From contig CAXTTV010000012.1 of NCBI GenBank assembly GCA_964247295.1, positions 1 to 52,343 on the forward strand: 52,343 nucleotides of DNA, given 5' to 3'. Numbering within the stretch: the stretch's first letter is position 1; each line of letters starts with the position of its first letter. The notes under the pieces were generated by a model. It was not told the DNA's origin. It saw only the letters and a list, made by a program, of their open reading frames with translations, and made no database searches. The position numbers and the translations under genes are program-made. The DNA is from CAXTTV01 sp964247295. Lineage in GTDB: Bacteria > Chloroflexota > Ktedonobacteria > Ktedonobacterales > Ktedonobacteraceae. Positions 1 to 7,497 of this stretch are shown here, in pieces.

Positions 1-64
1 TTGGGGGGTTGCCGGGTTTCTGCGCGGTCTACGAGGGCTTCAATTGCTGTAGGCGCGGCACCTC

Positions 65-514
65 ATGCGAGGTTGTAGTATAACCTTAATAGAGAGTAAG
101 GCAGTGTCAGATTTTCCAGGGTTGCCATGTAAGGCCCGAGCGGAACTAGACTTCTCACTCTTACCAGATCAGCAACCTGAGACGATTTTGCAATTGTTGC
201 GTCAGCATCTACAAGAGCATGGGTTTGAAGATATCATCATAGATAAAGTGCATGCGATCTCTCCTATCCGGCCCGGTCATGAGGAAGTGGTAGAGCGGAT
301 TTTTCAGCAGCTTCGGACTCGTCAATTATGTTGGGGACGCCTTTCACCGGGACCGAGTAGCTTATCCCTTTCTCACTTATGGCAAATAATGCAGATACCG
401 ATCGTTTCTCTTGGTATATCTACGCCGGACCCCTTTTTGGAAAAAGATATCTATCTGGGAGCGAGTCAGTTGTTGAGTGTGTTGTTGTCTATAGATCCTG
501 TTTCTTTCGAATAA
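65..514 (+). pseudogene. C-terminal remnant of an M20-family metallopeptidase
   Basis: The product resembles the end of the dimerisation domain and the C-terminal catalytic part of M20 (ArgE/DapE/CPG2-type) peptidases. It has the LP-x-KARAELDF-x-LLPDQ stretch near residues 20-37, the amphipathic helix with RQHLQEHGF, and IPIVSLGI near residue 113. In functional members this last part is followed by H-x-P-N-E, which supplies metal or substrate contacts. Here that position reads D-P-F-L-E-K-D, so the His is missing. The same frame has a TAG at 50-52 just upstream, and the N-terminal catalytic domain is absent from the window. It is probably a decayed fragment; a frameshift or the window edge hiding the 5' part is the alternative. 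Confidence 0.5.
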
Positions 515-836
515 CGCGGGTTGGTGGCGAGGTAAAGCCCAGAAAAAGTCAAGAAAAGTAAATTTTGAAAGATGAAACGGGTCAATCTGGCTATATACGT
601 ATACGTAGAGAGAACAGGAGAGTATACTGAAGAACGAATCTACTGGTTCTGCTGATAATGATATATGCTCAATAGGTAAGGAAGAGCCGGCAGAAAAAGA
701 GCGCTTTCACCGACTGATGTAGGGAAGGTTTAGAGGAATGGGAGAGGATCGTAAAAAGAGGGGAACCCAGAGAGAGTGGTGGGAGTCGGTGTAAAGAGAG
801 ATTTATGAATAGATCCATGTAAGGAGCACCTCTGGA
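515..836 (+). other. Intergenic region before the glycan cluster
   Basis: No gene is seen in these 322 bases, which are purine-rich and mostly without structure. A perfect 12-bp palindrome (tacgtatacgta) lies at 596-607 and could be an operator, but nothing else supports that. A good Shine-Dalgarno (aaggag) stands before the ATG at 837. No well-spaced sigma-70 type promoter was identified. Confidence 0.4.
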
Positions 837-2036
837 ATGCATATTGGTATCAATGCGCAGTTACTCTCCTTCAGTCAAAGCTATCGGAATGGTGGGGTGA
901 GTCGTTATATTCGCTACCTGTTGCATGGGCTGGCTGCTTGGCCAGGAGAGCATGAATATAGTGTGTTTGTGAATGGTGAGGAGCTTGTTTCGCAGTTGCC
1001 CGTTCATGAGCAGATCCATTATATTAGCGCTCCCTGGTCTGAGAGCCGTCCGACCGCCAGGATTGCTTGGGAACAGATAACATTGCCATCCCTTCTGAAG
1101 CAAAAGATGATAGACGTGCTACATTCCCCTGTGAATGTGTTACCAGAGCGTCTTCCGTCTACCTGTGCTGGTGTAGTAACTCTTCATGATCTGGCATTTT
1201 TGCGATTCCCAGAGGTATTGACGCGACCCAAGCGTATATATCATCAGACATTTACAGTGCGAAGCTTGAAAAGGGCGAGCGCGCTGATTACTGTTTCAGA
1301 GAGTACAAAGCAGGATGCTATCGAGTTGGTTGGTATTCCTGCATCGCGTATCAGTGCGGTCCCGATCTGCATCGATCCGCGTTTTTCGCGTGTAGAGAGT
1401 GTGGCAGGTGAAAAGGAACTCATTGATTTTCGCGAAAAGCACGTAGTAGGGGATGGTTTTATTCTCTATCTAGGAACACTGGAGCCCCGTAAAAATATTA
1501 CTACTCTTTTGGATGCCTACGCGCTTTTGCGCCAACGTTATGAGTTGAAGGAGAAGCTGGTGTTGGCGGGCGGGAAAGGGTGGTTGTATGACGAGATTTT
1601 TGCGAAGGTTCAGCAATTGGGATTAGAGCAGGTCGTGATTTTTCCAGGCTATGTATCCGATGCCGATCAATTGAACTGGTATCGATCGGCCTCTGTGTTT
1701 GCTTTTCCTTCATTGTATGAAGGTTTTGGTTTACCAGTGGCCGAGGCGTTGGCCTGTGGGACACCAGTCGTGACCTCGAATATCTCCAGCCTGCCGGAGG
1801 CGGGGGCCGGCATCGCACTCTGTATCGATCCTCATAATCAAGACGAGATGGCAGAGGCACTCTATAAATCTCTAACGGACAAAGCGATTCGACAGAGGTC
1901 CCAAGATCATGCTGCTGAGGTTGCTGACCGCTTCTCGATTGCTCGTATGGTGGAGCAGACGCGGACTGTATACGAGCGTGCGGCTGGAGATCTTATTTCT
2001 CATAACATAGCAACTCTTAAAACAGGTCAGCATTGA
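837..2036 (+). CDS. GT4-family glycosyltransferase (GT-B fold)
   Basis: A 399-residue cytosolic glycosyltransferase of the GT4 (Glycos_transf_1) family, expected to add a sugar from a nucleotide donor to a lipid-linked glycan. The N-terminal acceptor half starts MHIGINAQLL and contains GGVSRYIRYL. The C-terminal donor half has LYLGTLEPRKN and the E-x7-E signature in EGFGLPVAEALACGTPVV (E295 and E303). Length is typical. The start is set by aaggag ten bases upstream. It opens a run of polysaccharide genes, which fits exopolysaccharide or cell-surface glycan assembly. The sugar specificity cannot be read from sequence; mannosyltransferases are the commonest relatives. Confidence 0.9.
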   Translation: MHIGINAQLLSFSQSYRNGGVSRYIRYLLHGLAAWPGEHEYSVFVNGEELVSQLPVHEQIHYISAPWSESRPTARIAWEQITLPSLLKQKMIDVLHSPVNVLPERLPSTCAGVVTLHDLAFLRFPEVLTRPKRIYHQTFTVRSLKRASALITVSESTKQDAIELVGIPASRISAVPICIDPRFSRVESVAGEKELIDFREKHVVGDGFILYLGTLEPRKNITTLLDAYALLRQRYELKEKLVLAGGKGWLYDEIFAKVQQLGLEQVVIFPGYVSDADQLNWYRSASVFAFPSLYEGFGLPVAEALACGTPVVTSNISSLPEAGAGIALCIDPHNQDEMAEALYKSLTDKAIRQRSQDHAAEVADRFSIARMVEQTRTVYERAAGDLISHNIATLKTGQH

Positions 2037-2091
2037 CGTTTGCGATTAATTCGTGATCTGATATCTTTATCTGGCGAGTGGTGGAGGTAAT

Positions 2092-2128
2092 GGAGCGTTC
2101 CCATCGAAAACGCTCCCCCTGGCCAGGG
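2092..2128 (+). repeat. Hairpin pair between glycan genes
   Basis: The arms ggagcgtt (2092-2099) and aacgctcc (2109-2116) form a perfect 8-bp stem, followed at once by the palindrome ccctggccaggg (2117-2128). No T-tract follows, so this is not a classical intrinsic terminator. It may belong to the transposon-end remnant just downstream or act as an RNA-stabilising structure. Confidence 0.45.
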
Positions 2129-2144
2129 AAGGACAGATCATGCT

Positions 2145-2190
2145 TCAAAGGAGGGGGCATTCCTCCCACGTCTGAAGCCGTGGGTTCCTG
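2145..2190 (+). mobile_element. IS200/IS605-like right-end relic (no transposase)
   Basis: The stretch has a ggaggggg run, a CATTCCT motif, then a hairpin with arms cccacg (2165-2170) and cgtggg (2179-2184), followed by TTCCTGCCGC. This layout strongly resembles the right end of IS605-family tnpB elements, which is also the 3' scaffold of the TnpB guide RNA (omega/reRNA). No tnpB or tnpA gene is attached. It ends about ten bases before the ATG of the sugar-phosphate transferase. The family resemblance is from memory of such ends; the hairpin itself is directly visible. Confidence 0.55.
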
Positions 2191-2201
2191 CCGCAAATAT
2201 C

Positions 2202-3791
2202 ATGAATAGTAGCGAAATCTCTCGAACAACCAATGTTTCTCAAAATACAGGCGGCTCCGTTGACACAATTACTGGCGCGACCGGCCCCATTACTATGGCG
2301 ATCTCGAAGAGGCGTTCTCACAGGCATCAATGGCGGGTCTTTGAGATCCTGGCGATGTTGATCCTGGACGCAACTTTGATTGATGCCTCTTTCCGTCTGG
2401 CACATTATCTTCGGTATGTGGTGCTACTTGATGATCCTTTGTTGAGTAGTCTACGCAACCTTTTGCTTGATAACGTTTCACATCCAAATGATATTAAGGC
2501 TCCTCTCGATAAATTTTTCTCGATGGAGATCGCGGTGGTTGTAGGTCTCCTTCTGTTGTTAGTGCTTCGCGGTCTCTATAAGATCCGTCTGACCGGTAGC
2601 TGGTTTCGTCAGGTCTGGACGATTGCTGGCTCGGCAACAATGGGCGTAGCTTTTCTGATCACATACTACTTTATCTATCAGCCCCCGGATAATTCACGTT
2701 TACTACCACTGTTTGCCTGGCTCACATCTATTATTGTCTTGTGTATTGGACGCCTGCTGGTATCTGGGGCTATGGGTTTGTTGTACCGGCTGGGTCTGGG
2801 TGAAACGCGGCTNNNNNNNNNNGTGGTTGGCTCGGGTCGACCGGGCAAGATGATTATGCAGAACATTGCCGCCAACCCACATCTTGGGTATTCAATCGTT
2901 GGCTTTCTGCACGATCTAACGGAGCAGCCGGGGGATTTTGGACGTTTTAGAATGCTTGGCACGCTTGGTGATCTGGGGATGGTTATTCGCTCCATGCAGG
3001 TCGATGAAGTGATTATTGCTCTGCCAGCGGAGATGCATCAGCAGGCGATCCGTAGTGTGCGGCTCTGTGAGAGACTGGGAGCCTCATTCAAGGTCGTCCC
3101 CGATCTTTACGAACTGAGTCTTTCGCGTATCGATATGGAGGCTGTTGAGGGTATTCCGCTGCTGAATATCAAGCAGGCCTCGCTCAACACATTTCAGCGT
3201 ACGATTACGCGTCTGGTGGACATTATGATCTCGGGGATGGTGCTTTTGTTTGGTCTGCCGATATGGCTGGTGATTGTTGGGATCATCAAGTTTACCTCTC
3301 CTGGTGAGGTGATTTTCCAGCAGCCTCGTGTGGGATTAAACGGGAAGCTTTTCCAGATCTACAAGTTCCGTTCAATGTATAAAGATGCTGATCGGCGGCT
3401 GGCTGATCTGCTAGCGAAGAATGAGGCTCAGGGCCCGATCTTCAAAATGAAGGATGATCCTCGGGTAACTCCTATTGGGAAATTTATTCGTAAAACCAGC
3501 CTGGATGAGATTCCGCAGTTAATCAATGTACTTAAAGGTGACATGAGTCTGGTGGGACCACGGCCAGCGTTGGCGCGTGAGGTTGCGATGTATGAGGAGT
3601 GGCAGAAGGGGCGTCTAGGGATCAAGCCGGGTCTGACGGGGCTCTGGCAGGTGCGTGGACGAAGCAATCTAAGTTTTGACGAAGGCGTATTGATGGATCT
3701 GTACTATATAGAGAACTGGTCGTTACGTCTCTACTTCCAGGTGTTGTTTGGTACAGTGCCGGCGGTTCTCTTTAGCAAAGGTGCATATTAA
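2202..3791 (+). CDS. Polyprenyl glycosylphosphotransferase (sugar-1-phosphate transferase)
   Basis: A membrane enzyme that moves a sugar-1-phosphate from a UDP-sugar to undecaprenyl phosphate, the first committed step of exopolysaccharide or O-glycan assembly (WbaP/CpsE class). The N-terminal half has several hydrophobic helices, then a nucleotide-binding-like CoA_binding_3 segment (VVGSGRPGK). The C-terminal Bac_transf domain carries KFRSMYKDAD near residue 388, DEIPQLINVLKGDMSLVGPRP near 435-455 and GLTGLWQVRGRS. Ten Ns at 2813-2822 fall just before VVGSG, so about four residues are unknown and the true gap length is uncertain. No clear Shine-Dalgarno precedes ATG 2202, because a transposon-end relic abuts it; Met32 (2295) is a possible later start. 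Confidence 0.9.
   Translation: MNSSEISRTTNVSQNTGGSVDTITGATGPITMAISKRRSHRHQWRVFEILAMLILDATLIDASFRLAHYLRYVVLLDDPLLSSLRNLLLDNVSHPNDIKAPLDKFFSMEIAVVVGLLLLLVLRGLYKIRLTGSWFRQVWTIAGSATMGVAFLITYYFIYQPPDNSRLLPLFAWLTSIIVLCIGRLLVSGAMGLLYRLGLGETRXXXXVVGSGRPGKMIMQNIAANPHLGYSIVGFLHDLTEQPGDFGRFRMLGTLGDLGMVIRSMQVDEVIIALPAEMHQQAIRSVRLCERLGASFKVVPDLYELSLSRIDMEAVEGIPLLNIKQASLNTFQRTITRLVDIMISGMVLLFGLPIWLVIVGIIKFTSPGEVIFQQPRVGLNGKLFQIYKFRSMYKDADRRLADLLAKNEAQGPIFKMKDDPRVTPIGKFIRKTSLDEIPQLINVLKGDMSLVGPRPALAREVAMYEEWQKGRLGIKPGLTGLWQVRGRSNLSFDEGVLMDLYYIENWSLRLYFQVLFGTVPAVLFSKGAY
2813..2822. other. Assembly gap (10 Ns) inside the sugar-phosphate transferase
   Basis: Exactly ten Ns interrupt the gene; an identical run occurs at 21806-21815, so ten looks like a placeholder rather than a measured length. 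The frame happens to continue, but the residues here, and possibly the number of them, are unknown. Confidence 0.95.
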
Positions 3792-3793
3792 GC

Positions 3794-4918
3794 ATGAAAG
3801 TTGCGATCGTTCACGATTATCTTAATCAGATGGGGGGCGCGGAGCGCGTTGTAATGGCGCTGCACGAAATTTTTCCGGAGGCCCCTGTTTTTACTTCCAT
3901 CTATGATCCCGAACGCGTTGACGCAGCGTTCCACAAAATGGATATCCGGACCTCTTTTATGCAAAAACTGCCACTGGTCACCAAGCACCATCAGCCGTAT
4001 CTTCCGTTCTATCCTTTCGCGATGGAGCATCTGGACGTGCGTGGATTTGATCTTGTGATCAGTAGCTCCAGCGCTTTTGGCAAGGGTGTGATTACCCGTC
4101 CTGAGACAATGCACATCTGCTACTGTCATACGCCAATGCGTTGGTGCTGGAATTATGATGAATATGTGGAGCGTGAGCAATTAGGGAAGGTTGCGCGCAA
4201 AGTGCTACCGGCTGTAATTAGCGGGTTGCGTGTCTGGGATCAGACAAGTGCGATGCGGGTGGATCATTTTATCGCTAATTCTCCGGTTGTAGCCGAGCGT
4301 ATTCGTAAGTATTATCGGCGTGAGGCCGAGGTAATCCCCCCACCTGTGGAGGGACATCGTTTCGCATTTGATCCGAAAACGCAGCCGGAAGATTATTTTC
4401 TGGTACTGAGTCGATTGATCCCTTACAAGCGGATCGACCTGGCGATCGAGGTCTGTACTCGCTTGAGTCTGCCCCTGATAGTCATTGGTGGTGGTCGCGA
4501 TCTGGAGCGCTTGAAGAAGCTGGCAGGGCCGACCATTCGCTTTATGGGGCGGCTCTCAGATGAGGATGTTCTGCACTATTACGCGCATTGCCGGGCTTTT
4601 CTTTTCCCAGGAGAGGAAGACTTTGGGATCACTCCTTTAGAGGCCCAGGCCTCGGGGCGACCCGTGATCGCCTATGGGGCGGGAGGTGCTCTGTCCTCAG
4701 TTATCGACGGAGTGACTGGTTGTTTCTTCCATGAGCAGACAGTGGATAGTCTGGCAGAGGTTCTCGCGAATTTTGATGAGCGCGAGTTTGATCCTCAGAC
4801 GATTCGAGATCACGCTATGGAGTTTGATCTTCCACGCTTTAAGCAGCGAATCCTGGATTTTGTTGAAGCGAAACTGGCGGAACGCTCCCAATCCTCTGGC
4901 AAGCAGCAGATATTTTAA
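3794..4918 (+). CDS. GT4-family glycosyltransferase
   Basis: A 374-residue GT-B glycosyltransferase, starting MKVAIVHDYLNQMGGAERVV, the glycine-rich acceptor-side motif typical of GT4 enzymes of the WbaZ/mannosyltransferase kind. A CHTPMRW segment near residue 115 and the donor-site E-x7-E in EEDFGITPLEAQASGRPVIA (about E275 and E283) support a retaining transferase. It begins two bases after the stop of the upstream sugar-phosphate transferase, so the two are co-transcribed and probably act in succession on the same lipid carrier. The donor and linkage are not readable. Confidence 0.9.
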   Translation: MKVAIVHDYLNQMGGAERVVMALHEIFPEAPVFTSIYDPERVDAAFHKMDIRTSFMQKLPLVTKHHQPYLPFYPFAMEHLDVRGFDLVISSSSAFGKGVITRPETMHICYCHTPMRWCWNYDEYVEREQLGKVARKVLPAVISGLRVWDQTSAMRVDHFIANSPVVAERIRKYYRREAEVIPPPVEGHRFAFDPKTQPEDYFLVLSRLIPYKRIDLAIEVCTRLSLPLIVIGGGRDLERLKKLAGPTIRFMGRLSDEDVLHYYAHCRAFLFPGEEDFGITPLEAQASGRPVIAYGAGGALSSVIDGVTGCFFHEQTVDSLAEVLANFDEREFDPQTIRDHAMEFDLPRFKQRILDFVEAKLAERSQSSGKQQIF

Positions 4919-4949
4919 GTAACACACTGACAAGAAAGGCGATATCTAC

Positions 4950-5795
4950 GTGGAACTACGGGCCTATTGGGCTATTTTAAGGCGAAGGATCTGGCTGGTT
5001 TTACTGACGACTCTCATCGCGTTACTATATGTAGGGTATTCATTGCTAGCGAGTCGGGGAGCGGTCGCCAGCACGACGTACACATCAACGGTTGGTATAA
5101 CGATGGAAGTCGCGGCACCAGACCGGAATGCACCGGCGGGAGCAACTCCATCATACAATGATCGTTTAAGTATTGCTGATACGCTGGCGGAATCATTCCA
5201 GAATGGGCCGGTGCTTACCTCTTCCTCTTTCGCGAAGCAGATCTCCGCTCAAATCTCAAGCGACATGCCCACGATTGAGCAACGCTTCGGCCAGAATCCA
5301 GCGCTGGGAAGCTGGCGTGACGCCAAAACTATCAGTTCTGCCCTGGCGGCGACGCGTTCGCACGCTCAAGTCACCGTGAAAGTGAACTGGTCGACTTCAG
5401 CCGGTGCGTGGGCAATCGCGACTGCTGTAGGTGAGATAGTACCAAGAAACATTGGCACCTACGTAAATTTCTTGATGGTCACGCCTGCCACCGGTCAGGG
5501 GGCGCAATTGATCAGCGCCAGAGTTGTTAGCCCGGCTGATGATCCGATTGTTACGCCTGGGGGAGCTCCAGCGACCAAGAAAACAACCTTGCTTCTGGTC
5601 GTTCTAGTCGCCATCGTTCTGGGAATCGCCCTCGCTTTCCTTGCGGATTATGTAGATGATCGGGTGCGTGGTAAGGAGGAGATCGCGGATCTTCTGCATC
5701 TGCCGGTCATTGGAGAAGTGCCTGCCGCTCACCAGTCGGGGCAAGGGCAGACAAGAACCTTTTCTCGACCAGCGGCTCCTGTAGCATCAAAATAG
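4950..5795 (+). CDS. Wzz/chain-length determinant-like polysaccharide co-polymerase
   Basis: A 281-residue membrane protein with the Wzz layout: a transmembrane helix near residues 12-33 (RIWLVLLTTLIALLYVGYSLL), an extracytoplasmic domain, and a second helix near 208-230 followed by a short cytosolic tail (DYVDDRVRGKEEIADLLHLPVIGEVP). This matches proteins that set polysaccharide chain length and, in Firmicutes, activate a partner BY-kinase. The start is GTG with a purine-rich agaaaggcga upstream. The next gene is a kinase-like ATPase, the usual partner. The periplasmic loop is short compared with classical Wzz. Confidence 0.85.
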   Translation: MELRAYWAILRRRIWLVLLTTLIALLYVGYSLLASRGAVASTTYTSTVGITMEVAAPDRNAPAGATPSYNDRLSIADTLAESFQNGPVLTSSSFAKQISAQISSDMPTIEQRFGQNPALGSWRDAKTISSALAATRSHAQVTVKVNWSTSAGAWAIATAVGEIVPRNIGTYVNFLMVTPATGQGAQLISARVVSPADDPIVTPGGAPATKKTTLLLVVLVAIVLGIALAFLADYVDDRVRGKEEIADLLHLPVIGEVPAAHQSGQGQTRTFSRPAAPVASK

Positions 5796-5864
5796 GATTT
5801 TCGGGATTTTCCTTGACAGGAAATCCCAGGCATGGCTAAATTAGTCATATTATGTGACGCATTG

Positions 5865-5907
5865 AGGCGGAGATAATTCTAAAAGAAAACATCTCCGCCT
5901 ATTTTTT
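5865..5907 (+). terminator. Intrinsic terminator after the Wzz-like gene
   Basis: Perfect 10-bp stem aggcggagat (5865-5874) / atctccgcct (5891-5900) followed by a six-T run at 5902-5907. It lies between the Wzz-like and kinase-like genes. An imperfect inverted repeat around gggattttcc (about 5800-5825) lies just upstream. Confidence 0.9.
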
Positions 5908-5954
5908 CCAGAGTTGGCAGGCGAAAATTAAAAATATTTTTTGAGGAGTCTTTT

Positions 5955-6659
5955 GTGGGTATTCGCTCGCGTGAGCAGGCATCAGTGAATGCGTTGCTTA
6001 CTGATTATGATACAAATAGCGCTTATTATCAGGCGTATCAAACACTGTATGCTAATGTGCGCGCTGGCTGGCAAAGTGAGTCAACAGCCCCCATTTCTGG
6101 TTCGTGTTCCCTCGCCGTTACTGGTGCGGTGGGCTCGGCTGAACAGGAGTCGGCGGCCAGCAACCTGGCGATTGTGGCAGCCAAAGGCAATACTCCCACA
6201 ATTCTGGTCGATGCGGATCTTCGTACATCAGGCCTTTCACAGCGTTTTGGATCTGACCCTGGGGCAGGGCTGACGGATCTTCTCGCGGATCAGGCGCTAA
6301 CCGCTCAAAAGGTGCATACTGCTCTCAAAGCAACCTTTGTCCCCGGCCTTTTATTGTTGCCGGCGGGCTCCGCAACCACTCAGGGGACATCGCTCCTGCT
6401 TTCACCAGCCTTTGGACAGATAGTGACCTTTCTTCAGCAGGCCCTGGCCCAGATAGATAACAAGCGATCAGCACTACTGGTTTTTCACTGTCCCTCCGTT
6501 TTAAGTGGTGCTGACGCGGCGATAATCGCGTCTCAGGCAGATCAGACCCTGTTGTGTATTGTGGCTGGTCAGACAACTCGCGCACAAGCGAGGGAGGCTC
6601 AGGAGCACCTGTTGCGCGCCAATGCCAGGGTTGCTGGTGTCGTATTGTTGAATTCCTGA
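5955..6659 (+). CDS. Degenerate BY-kinase/CpsD-like P-loop protein
   Basis: A 234-residue homologue of the cytosolic bacterial tyrosine kinases (CpsD/CapB, ParA-like fold) that partner with Wzz proteins. The fold is clear: YYQAYQTLYANVR at 24-36, Walker A' as ILVDADLR (83-90), and GLTDLLA, VPGLLLLPAG and GVVLLN in order. The key ATP site is missing. The Walker A region reads TGAVGSAEQESAASN (56-70), without the GKS/T lysine, and the Walker B aspartate is replaced (LLVFHCPS). No tyrosine-rich tail follows. It starts at GTG with gagg upstream. It probably does not hydrolyse ATP and may be a scaffold for the Wzz-like protein. Confidence 0.8.
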   Translation: MGIRSREQASVNALLTDYDTNSAYYQAYQTLYANVRAGWQSESTAPISGSCSLAVTGAVGSAEQESAASNLAIVAAKGNTPTILVDADLRTSGLSQRFGSDPGAGLTDLLADQALTAQKVHTALKATFVPGLLLLPAGSATTQGTSLLLSPAFGQIVTFLQQALAQIDNKRSALLVFHCPSVLSGADAAIIASQADQTLLCIVAGQTTRAQAREAQEHLLRANARVAGVVLLNS

Positions 6660-6715
6660 CTCTGCCCAGTGATTTAGAATGTAGAAGATTATGTTGATAA
6701 GGAGATTTTCTGCGC

Positions 6716-7366
6716 ATGATGCAAGGACCGCCACGTAGGGATAATAGACAATGGGAAAGCGCGGCTACTCAGCTTCAAGAAGCACTTACAAATGAGCATC
6801 GAGCGATTCCCAGACGCCCCGCGACAATGCCGTATGTTGAGGGGCCTCCACCAACTTCAAAGCAGAAAGTGGTGCGTCCTACCGCGAAATTGGCTCGTCC
6901 ACGAAGTAGCCGGGAACTGATGATTTTCTGGGGCTCGATCGTCCTGGGAGGTGCGTTGATCTCTACGTTAGCATTTGTGCTTGCATATAATCTGTTTCTC
7001 TCTCGTAGTCCACAACCGCTGGATACGGCCAGTTCCTTTCTAGATGCGGTTTCTGGCCATGATTATAATCAAGCCTATCGTATGCTTAATGTCAATATGG
7101 TGTTACATACTTCTCCTGAGGATTTTCAGCAGCAGGCTCAGGCTGCCGATCGCTGCTTTGGTCCGATGACCCAATTCAAGCAGGTGGGTGATGCCCAACA
7201 AGCGGATCAAGAGGTGAGCTATACGTATATGGTGAGGCGTTCTAAGGTTTCCCGTTCCTATACATTACATCTGACCGTTGAACAATCTGCTAATAATGAT
7301 GCCGGAACCTGGAGCGTTGCCAGTTACGGCAACGGATTGGGCCCGGCTCCCGCTACCTGCAAGTAG
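6716..7366 (+). CDS. Hypothetical single-pass membrane protein in glycan cluster
   Basis: A 216-residue protein of no family I recognise. It has a basic, proline-rich cytosolic N-terminus of about 68 residues, one strong transmembrane helix near 69-96 (IFWGSIVLGGALISTLAFVLAY), and an extracytoplasmic domain of about 115 residues whose layout (ASSFLDAVSGHDYNQAYRML, then a beta-rich half) recalls small NTF2-like/DUF4878 domains. Two cysteines (in DRCFGP and the final ATCK) could form a disulfide. It follows the kinase-like gene by 56 bases and is closed by a terminator. Function is unknown; the position suggests envelope work. Confidence 0.75.
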   Translation: MMQGPPRRDNRQWESAATQLQEALTNEHRAIPRRPATMPYVEGPPPTSKQKVVRPTAKLARPRSSRELMIFWGSIVLGGALISTLAFVLAYNLFLSRSPQPLDTASSFLDAVSGHDYNQAYRMLNVNMVLHTSPEDFQQQAQAADRCFGPMTQFKQVGDAQQADQEVSYTYMVRRSKVSRSYTLHLTVEQSANNDAGTWSVASYGNGLGPAPATCK

Positions 7367-7371
7367 TTTGA

Positions 7372-7406
7372 AAGGTCTGCCCTGTGTACAATGGGCAGAC
7401 CTTTTT
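7372..7406 (+). terminator. Intrinsic terminator after the single-pass protein gene
   Basis: Perfect 10-bp stem aggtctgccc (7373-7382) / gggcagacct (7393-7402) running into five Ts. It separates the first glycan transcription unit from the GT-C genes. Confidence 0.92.
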
Positions 7407-7421
7407 GTTGCTTTTTTCCTC

Positions 7422-7450
7422 TTGACCAAAGATCTTCTCTTTTCTATACT
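7422..7450 (+). promoter_or_regulatory. Sigma-70-type promoter for the GT-C genes
   Basis: TTGACC (7422-7427) and TATACT (7445-7450) are separated by exactly 17 bases, directly behind a terminator and 48 bases before the next start codon. This should drive the large GT-C membrane protein genes as one unit. Confidence 0.75.
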
Positions 7451-7497
7451 GAAGCGAAGGTGTTGGCAATGAGTTATACGTCATGTAAAAGAGGAGA

